This document shows positions 35,730-45,026 of a stretch of 64,000 nt of DNA, in pieces. Position 1 is the first letter of the stretch; each line of letters opens with the position of its first letter. The notes under the pieces are model-generated. The model saw only the letters and a program-made list of their open reading frames with translations. It was not told where the DNA came from and ran no database searches. The translations under genes and the position numbers were made by a program. Source of the DNA: Streptomyces sp. TRM49041. GTDB taxonomy: Bacteria; Actinomycetota; Actinomycetes; Streptomycetales; Streptomycetaceae. The stretch spans positions 62,001 through 126,000 of the forward strand of contig NZ_VSRY01000165.1 of the NCBI RefSeq assembly GCF_008271805.1, given 5' to 3'.

Positions 35730-37733
35730 TCACCCCACCACGCTCTCCCGCCACGCCCGGTGCAGCCCAGCGAAACGGCCGTCACCGGCGATGAGCCGGG
35801 AGGGCGGGCCGTCCTCCACGACGCGGCCGTGCTCCATGACCAGCACCCGGTCCGCGATCTCCACCGTCGACAGTCGGTGGGCGATGACCACCGCCGTACG
35901 GCCGTGCAGCACCGTGTCCATCGCGCGCTGCACCGCCCGTTCGCCGGGGATGTCGAGGGAGCTGGTCGCCTCGTCCAGGATCAGCACCCCCGGATCGGCC
36001 AGGAGCGCGCGGGCGAAGGCGACCAGCTGGCGCTGGCCCGCCGAGATACGGCCGCCCCGCTTGCGTACGTCGGTGTCGTAGCCGTCCGGGAGCGCGGCGA
36101 TGAAGTCGTGCGCGCCGATCGCCTTCGCGGCGTGCTCGATCTCCTCGCGTGTGGCGTCCGGGCGGCCGACCGCGATGTTCTCCGCGACCGTCCCGGAGAA
36201 CAGGAACGCCTCCTGCGTCACCATCACCACCCCGCGCCGCAGCTCGGCCGTGGACAGGTCCCGCAGGTCGACGCCGTCGAGGAGGACGCGGCCGTCGGTG
36301 GGGTCTCCCCCGCTCGAACGGCGTTGAGAGCTCGGGGAAGGGTCGTAGAAGCGCGCCAGCAGCTTCGCCAGCGTCGACTTGCCCGCACCCGTCGAACCGA
36401 CCACCGCCACCGTCTGACCGGCAGGGATCGTCAGGTCGAAGCGCGGCAGCACCTCGCCGCCCGTCCGGTACGCGAACCGCACGTTCTCGAAGACCACCTC
36501 GCGGCCCGGGGCGTCGGCCGGGCGCGCGGGCAGCTCCCGGGACACGTCGGGCTCCGGCACCGTCGGTGTCTGGGCCAGCAGCCCGGCGATCTTCTCCAGG
36601 GACGCCCCCGCCGACTCGTACGCGTTCAGGAACATCGCCAGCCGGTCGATGGGTTCGTACAGCCGTCGTACGTACAGCACCGCGGCGGCCAGCACGCCCA
36701 GCGCGAGCGTGCCGTCCGCCACCCGGTACGCGCCCCACAGCACCATGCCCGCGACAGCCGTGTTCGCCACCAGGCGGGAGCACATGACATAGCGGGCCAT
36801 CTCGAGGATCGCGTCGCCGTTGCGCCGCTCATGGCGGTGGTTCAGAACGCCGAACACCTCGTCGTTGGCCCGCTCCCGCCGGAACGCCCGGACCGGCCGG
36901 ATGCCGTTCATGGTCTCCGCGAACCTCACGATGACCGCGGCGACGGCGGTGGAGCGCGCGCTGAACGCCCGGGACGCCCGCCGCCGGTAGAGCCGTACGA
37001 GGAGATACAGCGGCACGAAGGAGGCCACCGCGACCGCGCCGATGCCCCAGTCGAGCCAGAGCAGGAGCAGGGAGATGGAGACGAAGGAGAGGCAGACGCT
37101 GATCAGTTCCTGCAGGCCCTCGCTCAGCAGCTCCCGCAGCGACTCCACATCGGTCGTCGACCGCGAGATCAGCCGCCCGGACGTGTACCGCTCGTGGAAG
37201 TCCACGCTGAGCACCTGGGCGTGCCGGAAGATCCGCCCCCGCAGGTCGAGCAGCACGTCCTGGTTCACCCGGGCCGAGGCACGGACGAAGCCGTACTGGA
37301 AGGTCCCCGCTCCCACCGCGCAGAGCACGTACCCGGCCGCCACCGCGACCAGCGGGCCGTGGTCGCCCTGGCGCAGCGCCGGTACGGCACGGTCGATGGC
37401 GTAGGCGACGAGCAGTGGCCCCGCCTGCACCGCCGCCTGCTGGAGCAGCAGGAGAAGCGCCGACAGAGCCACCCGGGCCCGCCGGGGCGCGAGCAGCGAC
37501 CGCAGCAGCGCCCCCGTCGCGCCCTTCGGTGCGGGCAGCGCGTCCTGGGAGAACGGGTCCCGCTCCCGCGCCGGGGCCCGCTCCGCCTCGTGTCCCCGCC
37601 CCCGCCTCTTCTCCTGTGCCGGCCCCTGCCTCTTCTCCTGTGCCGGCCCCTGCCTCTTCTCCTGTGCCCGACCCTGTTCCCGGCCGGGCTCGGGCTCGGG
37701 CTCACGAGCCTGCGTCCGTGTCTGAGCCGTCAT
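35730..37733 (-). CDS. ABC exporter, TM-ATPase half (second of pair)
   Basis: About 667 residues: a disordered, highly charged N-terminus (about 70 residues with three QEKRQGPA-type repeats), six membrane segments, then an ATPase domain with Walker A GSTGAGKST (Lys452), an ISAGQRQL signature and Walker B VLILDEATSS. ATG 37733 overlaps the stop of the partner gene (ATGA), so the two halves form a heterodimeric exporter. An extra segment SPSSQRRSSGGDPT after LLARFYDP is encoded by a palindromic DNA element and is absent from typical family members. Substrate unknown. Confidence 0.9.
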   Translation of the reverse strand: MTAQTRTQAREPEPEPGREQGRAQEKRQGPAQEKRQGPAQEKRRGRGHEAERAPARERDPFSQDALPAPKGATGALLRSLLAPRRARVALSALLLLLQQAAVQAGPLLVAYAIDRAVPALRQGDHGPLVAVAAGYVLCAVGAGTFQYGFVRASARVNQDVLLDLRGRIFRHAQVLSVDFHERYTSGRLISRSTTDVESLRELLSEGLQELISVCLSFVSISLLLLWLDWGIGAVAVASFVPLYLLVRLYRRRASRAFSARSTAVAAVIVRFAETMNGIRPVRAFRRERANDEVFGVLNHRHERRNGDAILEMARYVMCSRLVANTAVAGMVLWGAYRVADGTLALGVLAAAVLYVRRLYEPIDRLAMFLNAYESAGASLEKIAGLLAQTPTVPEPDVSRELPARPADAPGREVVFENVRFAYRTGGEVLPRFDLTIPAGQTVAVVGSTGAGKSTLAKLLARFYDPSPSSQRRSSGGDPTDGRVLLDGVDLRDLSTAELRRGVVMVTQEAFLFSGTVAENIAVGRPDATREEIEHAAKAIGAHDFIAALPDGYDTDVRKRGGRISAGQRQLVAFARALLADPGVLILDEATSSLDIPGERAVQRAMDTVLHGRTAVVIAHRLSTVEIADRVLVMEHGRVVEDGPPSRLIAGDGRFAGLHRAWRESVVG
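36307..36337 (-). repeat. Dispersed palindromic element, copy 3
   Basis: Read on the minus strand: CCCCGAGCTCTCAACG, then CCGTTCGAGCGGGGG. Closely matches copies 1 and 2. It sits in frame in the ATPase domain of the ABC exporter, between LLARFYDP and GRVLLDG, where homologues have only a few residues. Confidence 0.75.
37604..37675 (-). repeat. 24-bp tandem repeat in ABC exporter N-terminus
   Basis: Three near-identical 24-base units encoding AQEKRQGP-like octapeptides in the disordered cytoplasmic N-terminus of the ABC exporter. The copy number is likely variable between strains. Confidence 0.7.
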
Positions 37734-39529
37734 CGCTCCCCGTCCTCCGCCCCCGACATCAGCCACGCGTACTCCACACTGCTCCGCAACAGCTCCTGGT
37801 GCGTGCCGACCGCCGCGATCCTGCCCTCCGACAGGAGCGCGACCCGGTCGGCCAGGAGCACCGTCGACGGGCGGTGCGCCACCACGAGCGCGGTCGTGTC
37901 GCGCAGCACCTCCCGCAGAGCCGCCTCCACCAGGGCCTCGGTATGGACGTCCAGGGCCGACAGCGGGTCGTCCAGGACCAGGAACCGGGGCCGGCCCACC
38001 ACCGCGCGGGCCAGCGCGAGCCGCTGCCGCTGCCCGCCCGAGAGGCTCAGGCCCTGCTCGCCGACCTCCGTGGCCGTGCCCTTCGGCAGGTCCGCGACGA
38101 AACCGGCCTGGGACACATCCAGCGCGCTCCGCAGCTCCGGCTCGCCCGCGTCCGGGCCCGCGCCCATCAGGACGTTCTCCCGGACGCTCGCCGAGAACAG
38201 CGTCGGCTCCTCGAACGCCACCGCCACCAGCGCCCGCAGCCGCTCCCGGGGCATGGCCGTGATGTCCGCGCCGTCCAGCAGGATGCGCCCCGCGGTCAGC
38301 TCGTGCAGCCGCGGCACCAGGGCCGTGAGCGTGGTCTTCCCGGAGCCGGTCGCGCCCACCAGCGCCAGAGTCTCGCCCGGCCGGATGCGCAGATCGACCC
38401 CGCGCAGCACCGGCGGAGCGTCCTCCGGCGCGTCCGGGTAGCGGAAGCACACGTTCTCGAAGACCACACCGCCCGGGGCGTCGTCCTGCCCGGACGCCAC
38501 CGGCGCCACGGGGCCCGGCTCCTCCTCCGCCTGGTCCATCACCTCGAAGTACCGCTCCGTCGCCGTCGCCGCCTCCTGACTCATCGCCAGCAGGAATCCG
38601 ATCGACTCCACCGGCCACCGCAGCGCCAGCGCCGTCGACAGGAACGCCACCAGCGTCCCCGCCGAGAGCGAACCGTCCGCCACCTGCACGGTGCCCAGCA
38701 CCAGCGCCGCCCCGACCGCCAGTTCCGGCACGATCGTGATGAACGCCCAGACGGTCGCCAGCAGCCGGGCCTTGCGCAGCTCCGTGCCGCGCAGCCGCCC
38801 GGCCTGCACGGCGAACGCCCGCTCCTGGCTGCGGTGCCGGCCGAACCCCTTCACGACCCGGATGCCGAGCACGCTCTCCTCGACCACCGTCGTCAGATCG
38901 CCCACCTGGTCCTGAGCCCGCCGCGCCACCTTCGCGTACCGCACCTCGAACAGCGAGCAGCCCACGATCAGCGGCACCACCGGCACGAGCAGCACCAGGC
39001 CCAGCCCCCAGTCCTGCGTCAGCAGCACCACGAACCCGGCCAGCACCGTCACGCCGTTGACGAACAGGAACGTCAGCGGGAACACCAGGAACATCCGCAG
39101 CAGCGACAGATCCGTGGTCGCCCGTGACAGCAGCTGACCCGACGCCCACCGGTCGTGGAAGGCCACCGGCAGCCGCTGCAACCGCCGGTAGAGGTCGCCG
39201 CGCAGCGCCGCCTCCACGCCCGTCAGCGGCCGCGCCACCAGCCAGCGGCGCAGCCCGAACAGCAACGCCTCCGCGACGCCCAGCGCCAGCACGGCGAGCG
39301 CGCCCAGCCACACCCCGCCCGGGTCACGGTCCGCGACCGGGCCGTCCACCATCCACTTCAGCACCAGCGGGATGACCAGGCTCAGACAGGACGCCACGAC
39401 CGCGACGAACGCGGCCGTGAAGAACCTGACCCGTACGGGCCTCAGATAGGGCCACAGCCGCAGCAGCGAGCGCACGGCGGAGCGCTTCGGGGCAGGGGGC
39501 GGGACGGCGTACGACGGTGAGGGAGGCAT
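37730..39529 (-). CDS. ABC exporter, TM-ATPase half (first of pair)
   Basis: About 599 residues. Six membrane segments in residues 30-310 (first YLRPVRVRFFTAAFVAVVAS), then an ATPase domain with Walker A GATGSGKTT, signature LSGGQRQRLALARA, Walker B FLVLDDPLSALD (Asp-Pro instead of Glu after the Walker B Asp, so this site may be degenerate) and switch His in VVAHRPSTV. It is translationally coupled to the second half. Probable multidrug or lipid/peptide exporter of the heterodimeric type with one weak ATPase site. Start 39529 begins MPPSPSYAVPPPA. Confidence 0.9.
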   Translation of the reverse strand: MPPSPSYAVPPPAPKRSAVRSLLRLWPYLRPVRVRFFTAAFVAVVASCLSLVIPLVLKWMVDGPVADRDPGGVWLGALAVLALGVAEALLFGLRRWLVARPLTGVEAALRGDLYRRLQRLPVAFHDRWASGQLLSRATTDLSLLRMFLVFPLTFLFVNGVTVLAGFVVLLTQDWGLGLVLLVPVVPLIVGCSLFEVRYAKVARRAQDQVGDLTTVVEESVLGIRVVKGFGRHRSQERAFAVQAGRLRGTELRKARLLATVWAFITIVPELAVGAALVLGTVQVADGSLSAGTLVAFLSTALALRWPVESIGFLLAMSQEAATATERYFEVMDQAEEEPGPVAPVASGQDDAPGGVVFENVCFRYPDAPEDAPPVLRGVDLRIRPGETLALVGATGSGKTTLTALVPRLHELTAGRILLDGADITAMPRERLRALVAVAFEEPTLFSASVRENVLMGAGPDAGEPELRSALDVSQAGFVADLPKGTATEVGEQGLSLSGGQRQRLALARAVVGRPRFLVLDDPLSALDVHTEALVEAALREVLRDTTALVVAHRPSTVLLADRVALLSEGRIAAVGTHQELLRSSVEYAWLMSGAEDGER

Positions 39530-39615
39530 CAGGGCCGAGCGTACGGTTCACCACTGACATCGCTCATGCGCTTTTCCGCCGAACAGCCCTCGGTCCTTGG
39601 CCCTCGTTCTCCGGT

Positions 39616-39646
39616 CCCGGACCTCCCGGACCTCCCGGACCTCCCG
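39616..39646. repeat. Short tandem repeat between ABC and glgX genes
   Basis: Three or more copies of the 9-base unit ACCTCCCGG in the 155-base gap between the ABC start and the glgX stop. No gene is seen in the gap. Confidence 0.55.
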
Positions 39647-39684
39647 ACCTCCGCCCGGACCCTGTTGCCCCGGACGTCCCGTCC

Positions 39685-42033
39685 TCAGGTCCGCACCCGC
39701 CACAGCATCGCCGACCGGCCCGGCACCGTCACCTTCTCCCCGCCCCGGCACACCACCCCAGGCGGCTCCTCCTGCTCCTCCCGCGACGTGTCCACCACCA
39801 GCTCGTACTCCTCCGCCCACGGCGGCCCCGGCAGCTGGTGCCCGACCGGCCGGTCACCCGCGTGGAGGACCGCCAGGAAGCTGTCGTCGGTGATCCTCCG
39901 GCCGCGTGCGTCCCGGCCCGGGATGTCCCGCCCCGACAGGTAGAAGGCGATCGTCGGCGTCGGCGCGTACCAGTCCCGTTCCGTCATCTCGTCCCCCTTC
40001 GCCGTGAACCACGCGAGGTCCCGCAGCCCGTCGACCCCGGGGCGGCCGGAGAAGAACGCCCGGCGCCGCAGCACCGGGTGAGCGTGGCGCAGCGCCAGCA
40101 GCCGCCGGGCCAGCGCCAGGAGCTCCCGCGCCCACGGCTCGTCCAGCAGCGACCAGTCGACCCAGCCGATCTCGTTGTCCTGGCAGTACGCGTTGTTGTT
40201 GCCGCCCTGGGTGCGCCCCATCTCGTCCCCGGCGACCAACATCGGCACGCCCGTGGAGAGCAGCAGCGTGGTCAGCAGGTTGCGGAGCTGGCGGCGGCGG
40301 AGGGCGCCCACCGCCTCGTCGTCCGTATCGCCCTCGGCGCCGCAGTTCCAGGACCGGTTGTCGTTCGTGCCGTCCCGGTTGTCCTCGCCGTTCCCCTCGT
40401 TGTGCTTCTGCTCGTACGAGACGAGGTCGCGCAGCGTGAACCCGTCGTGCGCGGTGATGAAGTTGACCGACGCGTACGGGCGGCGCCCGCCCCAGGCGTA
40501 CAGGTCGCTCGACCCCGACAGCCGGTACCCCAGGTCACGCACGTCGGGCAGCGCACCGCGCCAGAAGTCCCGCACGGCGTCCCGGTACCGGTCGTTCCAC
40601 TCCGTCCACAGCGGTGGGAAGGCACCCACCTGGTAGCCGCCGTTCCCGACGTCCCACGGCTCGGCGATCAGCTTGACGCGGCGCAGCACCGGGTCCTGGG
40701 CGATCACCGCGAGAAACGGCGACAGCATGTCCACGTCGTGCATGGACCGGGCCAGCGCCGCCGCCAGGTCGAACCGGAAGCCGTCCACACCCATCTCGGT
40801 CACCCAGTAGCGCAGCGAGTCCGTGATGAGCCGCAGCACCTGCGGCTGTACGACGTGCAGCGTGTTGCCGCACCCCGTGTAGTCGGCGTACCTGCGGGCG
40901 TCCGGCTGGAGCCGGTAGTAGCCCCGGTTGTCGATGCCGCGCAGCGACAGCATCGGGCCGAGCTCGCTCGCCTCCGCCGTGTGGTTGTAGACGACGTCCA
41001 GGATGACCTCGATGCCGGCCTCGTGCAGCGCCCGCACCATCCGCCTGAACTCCCCGACTTGCTGACCCTCCGTCCCGGAGGCGGCGTACGCGGCGTGCGG
41101 CGCGAAGTAGCCGATGGAGTTGTAGCCCCAGTGGTTCCGCAGCCCGCGCCGCAGCAGATGGTCCTCGTGTGCGAACTGGTGTACGGGGAGGAGCTCGACC
41201 GCCGTCACCCCGAGGCGTACGAGGTGGTCGACCGCCGCGGGGTGGGCGAGCCCCGCGTATGTGCCGCGCAGCTCCTCCGGGATGCCCGGGTGCCGCATGG
41301 TGAAGCCCCGCACGTGCAGCTCGTAGATGACCGAGTCGGCCCAGGGCGTCTTGGGCCTGCGGTCGTCGGCCCACTCGTCGCCGGGCGCGTCGTCGTGGAC
41401 CACGACGCCCTTCGGTACGTACGGCGCCGAGTCGCGGCCGTCGCGCACGGTGTCCGCGACATGCTGGTCCGGCCAGTCCCGGACGTGCCCGTACACCTCG
41501 GGCGGCAGCGTGAAGTCACCGTCGACCGCGCGCGCGTACGGGTCGAGGAGGAGCTTGGCGGGGTTCCAGCGGGCGCCCGTCCACGGGTCCCAGCGGCCGT
41601 GCACCCGGTACCCGTACCGCTGCCCCGGGCGCACGCCCGGCGCGAAGCCGTGCCAGATCTCGTGCGTCAGCTCCGTCAGCGCCAGCCGCGTCTCGGTGCC
41701 GTCCGGGGCGAACAGGCACACCTCGACCGACTCGGCGCCGCCCGCCCACAGGGCGAAGTTGGTGCCGGCGACCCCGTCGGGGCCGGTCCGGAAGCGGGCG
41801 CCCAGCGGGGTAGGCGACCCCGGCCAGACCGGTGGCGCCGGCACCGCCGAGCCCGGCCCCGTACGCGCGCCGGAGCCCGTGCCCGTGGCTGTGGCTGTGG
41901 CCTTCCCCGTGCCCGTGCCCGCGCCCGTGCTCCCGTGTAACCCGTTCGGCCCTGTGCGACGCACCTCCACGGGCGCGTCCGGTGCGTCCGGCACCGCACC
42001 CTGAACTGGCCTCTGCTCGGCTGCGCTCGACAC
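39685..42033 (-). CDS. glgX: Glycogen debranching enzyme GlgX
   Basis: GH13 isoamylase-type enzyme that removes alpha-1,6 branches from phosphorylase-limit glycogen, complementing GlgP. About 782 residues: CBM48 at 60-170 (WPGSPTPLGARFRTGPDG, NPAKLLLDPYARA), then the barrel with nucleophile region DGFRFDLAAAL, acid in KLIAEPWDVG and NFITAHDGFTL. GTG 42033 is preceded by GGGAGG. The first 60 or so residues are a low-complexity Gly/Thr/Ala/Lys tract (GTGTGKATATATGTGSG) longer than in usual GlgX, so the true start might be internal. It diverges from the first L,D-transpeptidase gene. Confidence 0.92.
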   Translation of the reverse strand: MSSAAEQRPVQGAVPDAPDAPVEVRRTGPNGLHGSTGAGTGTGKATATATGTGSGARTGPGSAVPAPPVWPGSPTPLGARFRTGPDGVAGTNFALWAGGAESVEVCLFAPDGTETRLALTELTHEIWHGFAPGVRPGQRYGYRVHGRWDPWTGARWNPAKLLLDPYARAVDGDFTLPPEVYGHVRDWPDQHVADTVRDGRDSAPYVPKGVVVHDDAPGDEWADDRRPKTPWADSVIYELHVRGFTMRHPGIPEELRGTYAGLAHPAAVDHLVRLGVTAVELLPVHQFAHEDHLLRRGLRNHWGYNSIGYFAPHAAYAASGTEGQQVGEFRRMVRALHEAGIEVILDVVYNHTAEASELGPMLSLRGIDNRGYYRLQPDARRYADYTGCGNTLHVVQPQVLRLITDSLRYWVTEMGVDGFRFDLAAALARSMHDVDMLSPFLAVIAQDPVLRRVKLIAEPWDVGNGGYQVGAFPPLWTEWNDRYRDAVRDFWRGALPDVRDLGYRLSGSSDLYAWGGRRPYASVNFITAHDGFTLRDLVSYEQKHNEGNGEDNRDGTNDNRSWNCGAEGDTDDEAVGALRRRQLRNLLTTLLLSTGVPMLVAGDEMGRTQGGNNNAYCQDNEIGWVDWSLLDEPWARELLALARRLLALRHAHPVLRRRAFFSGRPGVDGLRDLAWFTAKGDEMTERDWYAPTPTIAFYLSGRDIPGRDARGRRITDDSFLAVLHAGDRPVGHQLPGPPWAEEYELVVDTSREEQEEPPGVVCRGGEKVTVPGRSAMLWRVRT

Positions 42034-42198
42034 CTGCCGGCCTCCCGCGGCTCGTCCGGCGTCCGGAACAGGGCTCCCGACCACCCCGATCCGGTCCTCC
42101 CCGTGTTCTGCCCGGAGTCTCCTGATCCCAACATGACCGGTACCGAACACGACCCGTACAGACGTTTCCCTCACCGGGCCGCGGTCGTTGGGCGGAAC
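42034..42198. promoter_or_regulatory. Divergent promoter region glgX / L,D-transpeptidase 1
   Basis: 165 bases between divergent starts. It must contain promoters for both genes; no convincing boxes were recognised. Confidence 0.3.
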
Positions 42199-43494
42199 AT
42201 GAGACATGTACTGAAGCGGGCAGGTCTGGGCGTCGCCGCGGTGGCGGCCTGGGCAGGAGTGATGGCCGGGGCGGCCGGGTGCACGGCGGTCGGCGGCACC
42301 GGCGGCACCGGCGCCCCCGGAAGCCTCGGGAGCCCGGGCGGACACGCGAGCCCGGGCGGACAGGGGGGCGGCGGAGCGAAGGGCGGGTCGTCCGACGACA
42401 CCATTCAGGTGACCCCGCGGAACGGCGCCGAGAACGTCGCCCCGGACGGCCGACTGGAGGTGCGGGTGCCGGGCGGGCGGCTGGAGAGCGTCCAGGTCCG
42501 CAGGATCGAGGACGCGCGGCCCGCCGAGGTGCCGGGCTCCGTCTCCCGGGACGGGCTGAGCTGGCGGCCGGAGCCCGGCACCCGGCTGGCGCTCGCCGCC
42601 AAGTACAGCGTGGACGCGGTCGCCCTGGACGGCCGCGGCCGCCGCTCCGCCCGGCACACCACCTTCACCACCCTCGTCCCCGAGCACCGCTTCATCGGCT
42701 ACGTCGCGCCGGAGCACCGCTCCACCGTCGGCACCGGCATGATCGTTTCCTTCCGGTTCAACCGGCCCGTGAAGAACCGTGCCGCCGTCGAACGGGCCGT
42801 CCGTGTCACCGCGGACCCGCCCGTCGAGGTGGCCGGCCACTGGTTCGGCGCCAAGCGCCTCGACCTGCGCCCCGAGTCGTACTGGGCCCCGGGCACCGAG
42901 GTCACCGTCGATCTGCGGCTGCGTGACGTGGAGGCGGCCCCGGGCGTCTACGGCATCCAGCACAGGACCGTACGGTTCACCATCGGCCGCTCGCAGATCT
43001 CCCGCGTCGACGCCGAGGCCCACACCATGGAGGTGCGGCGCGACGGCCGCCTCCTCGCGAAGCTGCCCGTCACGGCCGGCGCCCCGAAGACCACCACGTA
43101 CAACGGCAGGATGGTGGTCACCGAGCTCTTCGAAGTGACCCGGATGAACGGTGCGACGGTCGGCTTCAAGGACGCCGATGGCAAGGGGGAGTACGACATC
43201 AAGGACGTGCCGCACGCGATGCGGCTGACCGCCTCGGGGACGTTCCTGCACGGCAACTACTGGGCGGAGCCGTCGACCTTCGGCTCGGCCAACGTCAGCC
43301 ACGGCTGTGTCGGCCTGCGCGATGTGAAGGGCGGGGGAGCCGACACCCCGGCGGGCTGGTTCTTCGACCGGACGCTGATCGGGGATGTCGTGGAGGTGGT
43401 CAACTCACGCGACCGAAAGGTCGCTCCCGACAACGGCCTGGGCGGCTGGAACATGGGCTGGGAGCAGTGGAAGGACGGTTCCGCGCTGCGTTGA
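42199..43494 (+). CDS. L,D-transpeptidase lipoprotein 1
   Basis: Cell-wall enzyme that makes 3-3 cross-links, about 431 residues. Lipoprotein signal with lipobox GAAGC (Cys28), a Gly-rich linker (about 30-65), two Ig-like domains of the mycobacterial Ldt type (70-270), then the YkuD catalytic domain (275-420) with HGNYWAEPSTFGSANVSHGC, catalytic Cys370 and the conserved preceding His. ATG 42199 is preceded by GGGCGGA; upstream in-frame ATGs would bury the signal peptide. A close paralogue follows on the same strand. Confidence 0.92.
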   Translation: MRHVLKRAGLGVAAVAAWAGVMAGAAGCTAVGGTGGTGAPGSLGSPGGHASPGGQGGGGAKGGSSDDTIQVTPRNGAENVAPDGRLEVRVPGGRLESVQVRRIEDARPAEVPGSVSRDGLSWRPEPGTRLALAAKYSVDAVALDGRGRRSARHTTFTTLVPEHRFIGYVAPEHRSTVGTGMIVSFRFNRPVKNRAAVERAVRVTADPPVEVAGHWFGAKRLDLRPESYWAPGTEVTVDLRLRDVEAAPGVYGIQHRTVRFTIGRSQISRVDAEAHTMEVRRDGRLLAKLPVTAGAPKTTTYNGRMVVTELFEVTRMNGATVGFKDADGKGEYDIKDVPHAMRLTASGTFLHGNYWAEPSTFGSANVSHGCVGLRDVKGGGADTPAGWFFDRTLIGDVVEVVNSRDRKVAPDNGLGGWNMGWEQWKDGSALR

Positions 43495-43676
43495 TTCCCC
43501 CGGCCCCGGCCGCCGCGCCCCGATTGGTTTCCCTGTGAACAAGTTGGGACTGAACAGTGACATTCCGGGGCGCTCCGCAGGGCTCACGGTGTGATTGTCT
43601 AGCGCGGTGCGCGCGGGTTCAGCGCGCGGGGGTGCAGGCCACGGCGGTGCCGGGCTGTGCGAGGGGAGAGTACATC

Positions 43677-44939
43677 GTGAAGGGGCAGCCGATATGGGGA
43701 GCGCCGGCCGGCGCGGCGTCGCGGGGACGGCGCCGGCGGGGCGCCGGTCCGCTGGCCGTCGTTGCCGGAACGTTGCTGCTGCTGGTCACCGCGTGCGGAG
43801 GCGGGGGTACCGCGGACAACGGCAAGGGTGGCGCGGCGCCGGGTAAGCAGGACTCGCAGCAGGTGGAGAACGCCGCGTCGCAGGCGGTCGTCACCATCAC
43901 GCCCAAGGACGCCGCCGTCGACGTCGCGACCAGCGGCGCGCTGAAGGTCACGGCGGAGAACGGCAAGCTGACCACGGTCACGGTCACCGACTCCAAGGGC
44001 ATGCCGGTCGAGGGCACCATGTCGGCGGACGCCACCGGCTGGCAGCCGGTCAGGCACCTGGCTGCGGCCACCAAGTACAAGGTGCACGCCGTCGCCGAGG
44101 ACGAGGCGGGGCGCGAGTCCGCGAAGGACACGACCTTCACCACGCTGGAGCCGAAGAACACCTTCATCGGCCACTACACACCCGAGGACGGCCAGACCGT
44201 CGGTGTCGGTATGCCGGTGTCGATCAACTTCACTCGCGGCATCACCAACCCGGAGGCCGTGGAGGCCGGTGTCAAGGTGACCGCCGTGCCTTCCGTGCCG
44301 GTCGAGAGCCACTGGTTCGGCAACGACCGTCTGGACTTCCGCCCGGAGAAGTACTGGGCGCCCGGCACCAAGGTGACCGTGGAGCTCAACCTGGACGGCG
44401 TCGAGGGCCGCCCCGGCGTGTACGGCAAGCAGGCCAAGTCGTTCAGCTTCACCATCGGCCGCAGCCAGGTCTCCACGGTCGACGCGAGCGCCAAGACCAT
44501 GACGGTCGTCCGGGACGGCAAGACCGTCAAGACGATCCCGATCACCGCGGGCGCCCCGGCCACCACCACGTACAACGGGCAGATGGTCATCAGCGAGAAG
44601 TACAAGGTGACCCGGATGAACGGCGCGACCGTCGGCTTCGGCGGCGAGTACGACATCAAGGACGTGCCGCACGCGATGCGCCTGTCCACCTCGGGCACCT
44701 TCGTCCACGGCAACTACTGGGCCTCGCCGGGTACGTTCGGCTCGGCCAACGTCAGCCACGGCTGTGTCGGCCTCCGCGATGTGCGCGGCGCCGGCGACGG
44801 GTCCATGCCCGCCGCGTGGTTCTTCGACAACTCGCTCATCGGTGACGTGGTGATCGTGAAGAACTCCAAGGACAAGCAGATCGCCCCGGACAACGGCCTG
44901 AACGGCTGGAACATGTCCTGGTCGGAGTGGATCAAGTAG
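43677..44939 (+). CDS. L,D-transpeptidase lipoprotein 2
   Basis: Paralogue of the preceding gene, about 420 residues, same layout: basic N-terminus, hydrophobic LAVVAGTLLLLVTAC with lipobox Cys40, Gly-rich linker, two Ig-like domains, YkuD domain with SHGC and catalytic Cys363. The two share long identical blocks such as EYDIKDVPHAMRL and VSHGCVGLRDV, indicating tandem duplication. GTG 43677 is preceded by GAGGGGAG. The 182-base gap between the two genes suggests separate promoters. A 20-bp-stem terminator follows. Confidence 0.92.
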   Translation: MKGQPIWGAPAGAASRGRRRRGAGPLAVVAGTLLLLVTACGGGGTADNGKGGAAPGKQDSQQVENAASQAVVTITPKDAAVDVATSGALKVTAENGKLTTVTVTDSKGMPVEGTMSADATGWQPVRHLAAATKYKVHAVAEDEAGRESAKDTTFTTLEPKNTFIGHYTPEDGQTVGVGMPVSINFTRGITNPEAVEAGVKVTAVPSVPVESHWFGNDRLDFRPEKYWAPGTKVTVELNLDGVEGRPGVYGKQAKSFSFTIGRSQVSTVDASAKTMTVVRDGKTVKTIPITAGAPATTTYNGQMVISEKYKVTRMNGATVGFGGEYDIKDVPHAMRLSTSGTFVHGNYWASPGTFGSANVSHGCVGLRDVRGAGDGSMPAAWFFDNSLIGDVVIVKNSKDKQIAPDNGLNGWNMSWSEWIK

Positions 44940-44956
44940 TCGTACGGCGACTTCCG

Positions 44957-45001
44957 GGCGGAGGGGCCGGTGCTGTGAGGAACAGCACCGGCCCCTCCGC
45001 C
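44957..45001 (+). terminator. Strong terminator after L,D-transpeptidase 2
   Basis: Perfect 20-bp stem starting GGCGGAGGGGCCGGTGCTGT with loop GAGGA and the matching reverse-complement arm. It ends 26 bases before the crotonase start. Confidence 0.85.
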
Positions 45002-45002
45002 A

Positions 45003-45016
45003 TTAACGGCGGTTAA
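45003..45016. promoter_or_regulatory. TTAAC inverted repeat before crotonase gene
   Basis: TTAAC-GGCG-GTTAA, 10 bases before ATG 45027. AT-rich against the background; possibly the -10 region of a leaderless or short-leader promoter, or an operator. Confidence 0.25.
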
Positions 45017-45026
45017 CCTGCCTCGT

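Noticed and set aside
37415..41940. Long plus-strand frames opposite the ABC and glgX genes
   Set aside because: High-GC antisense shadows without recognisable domains.
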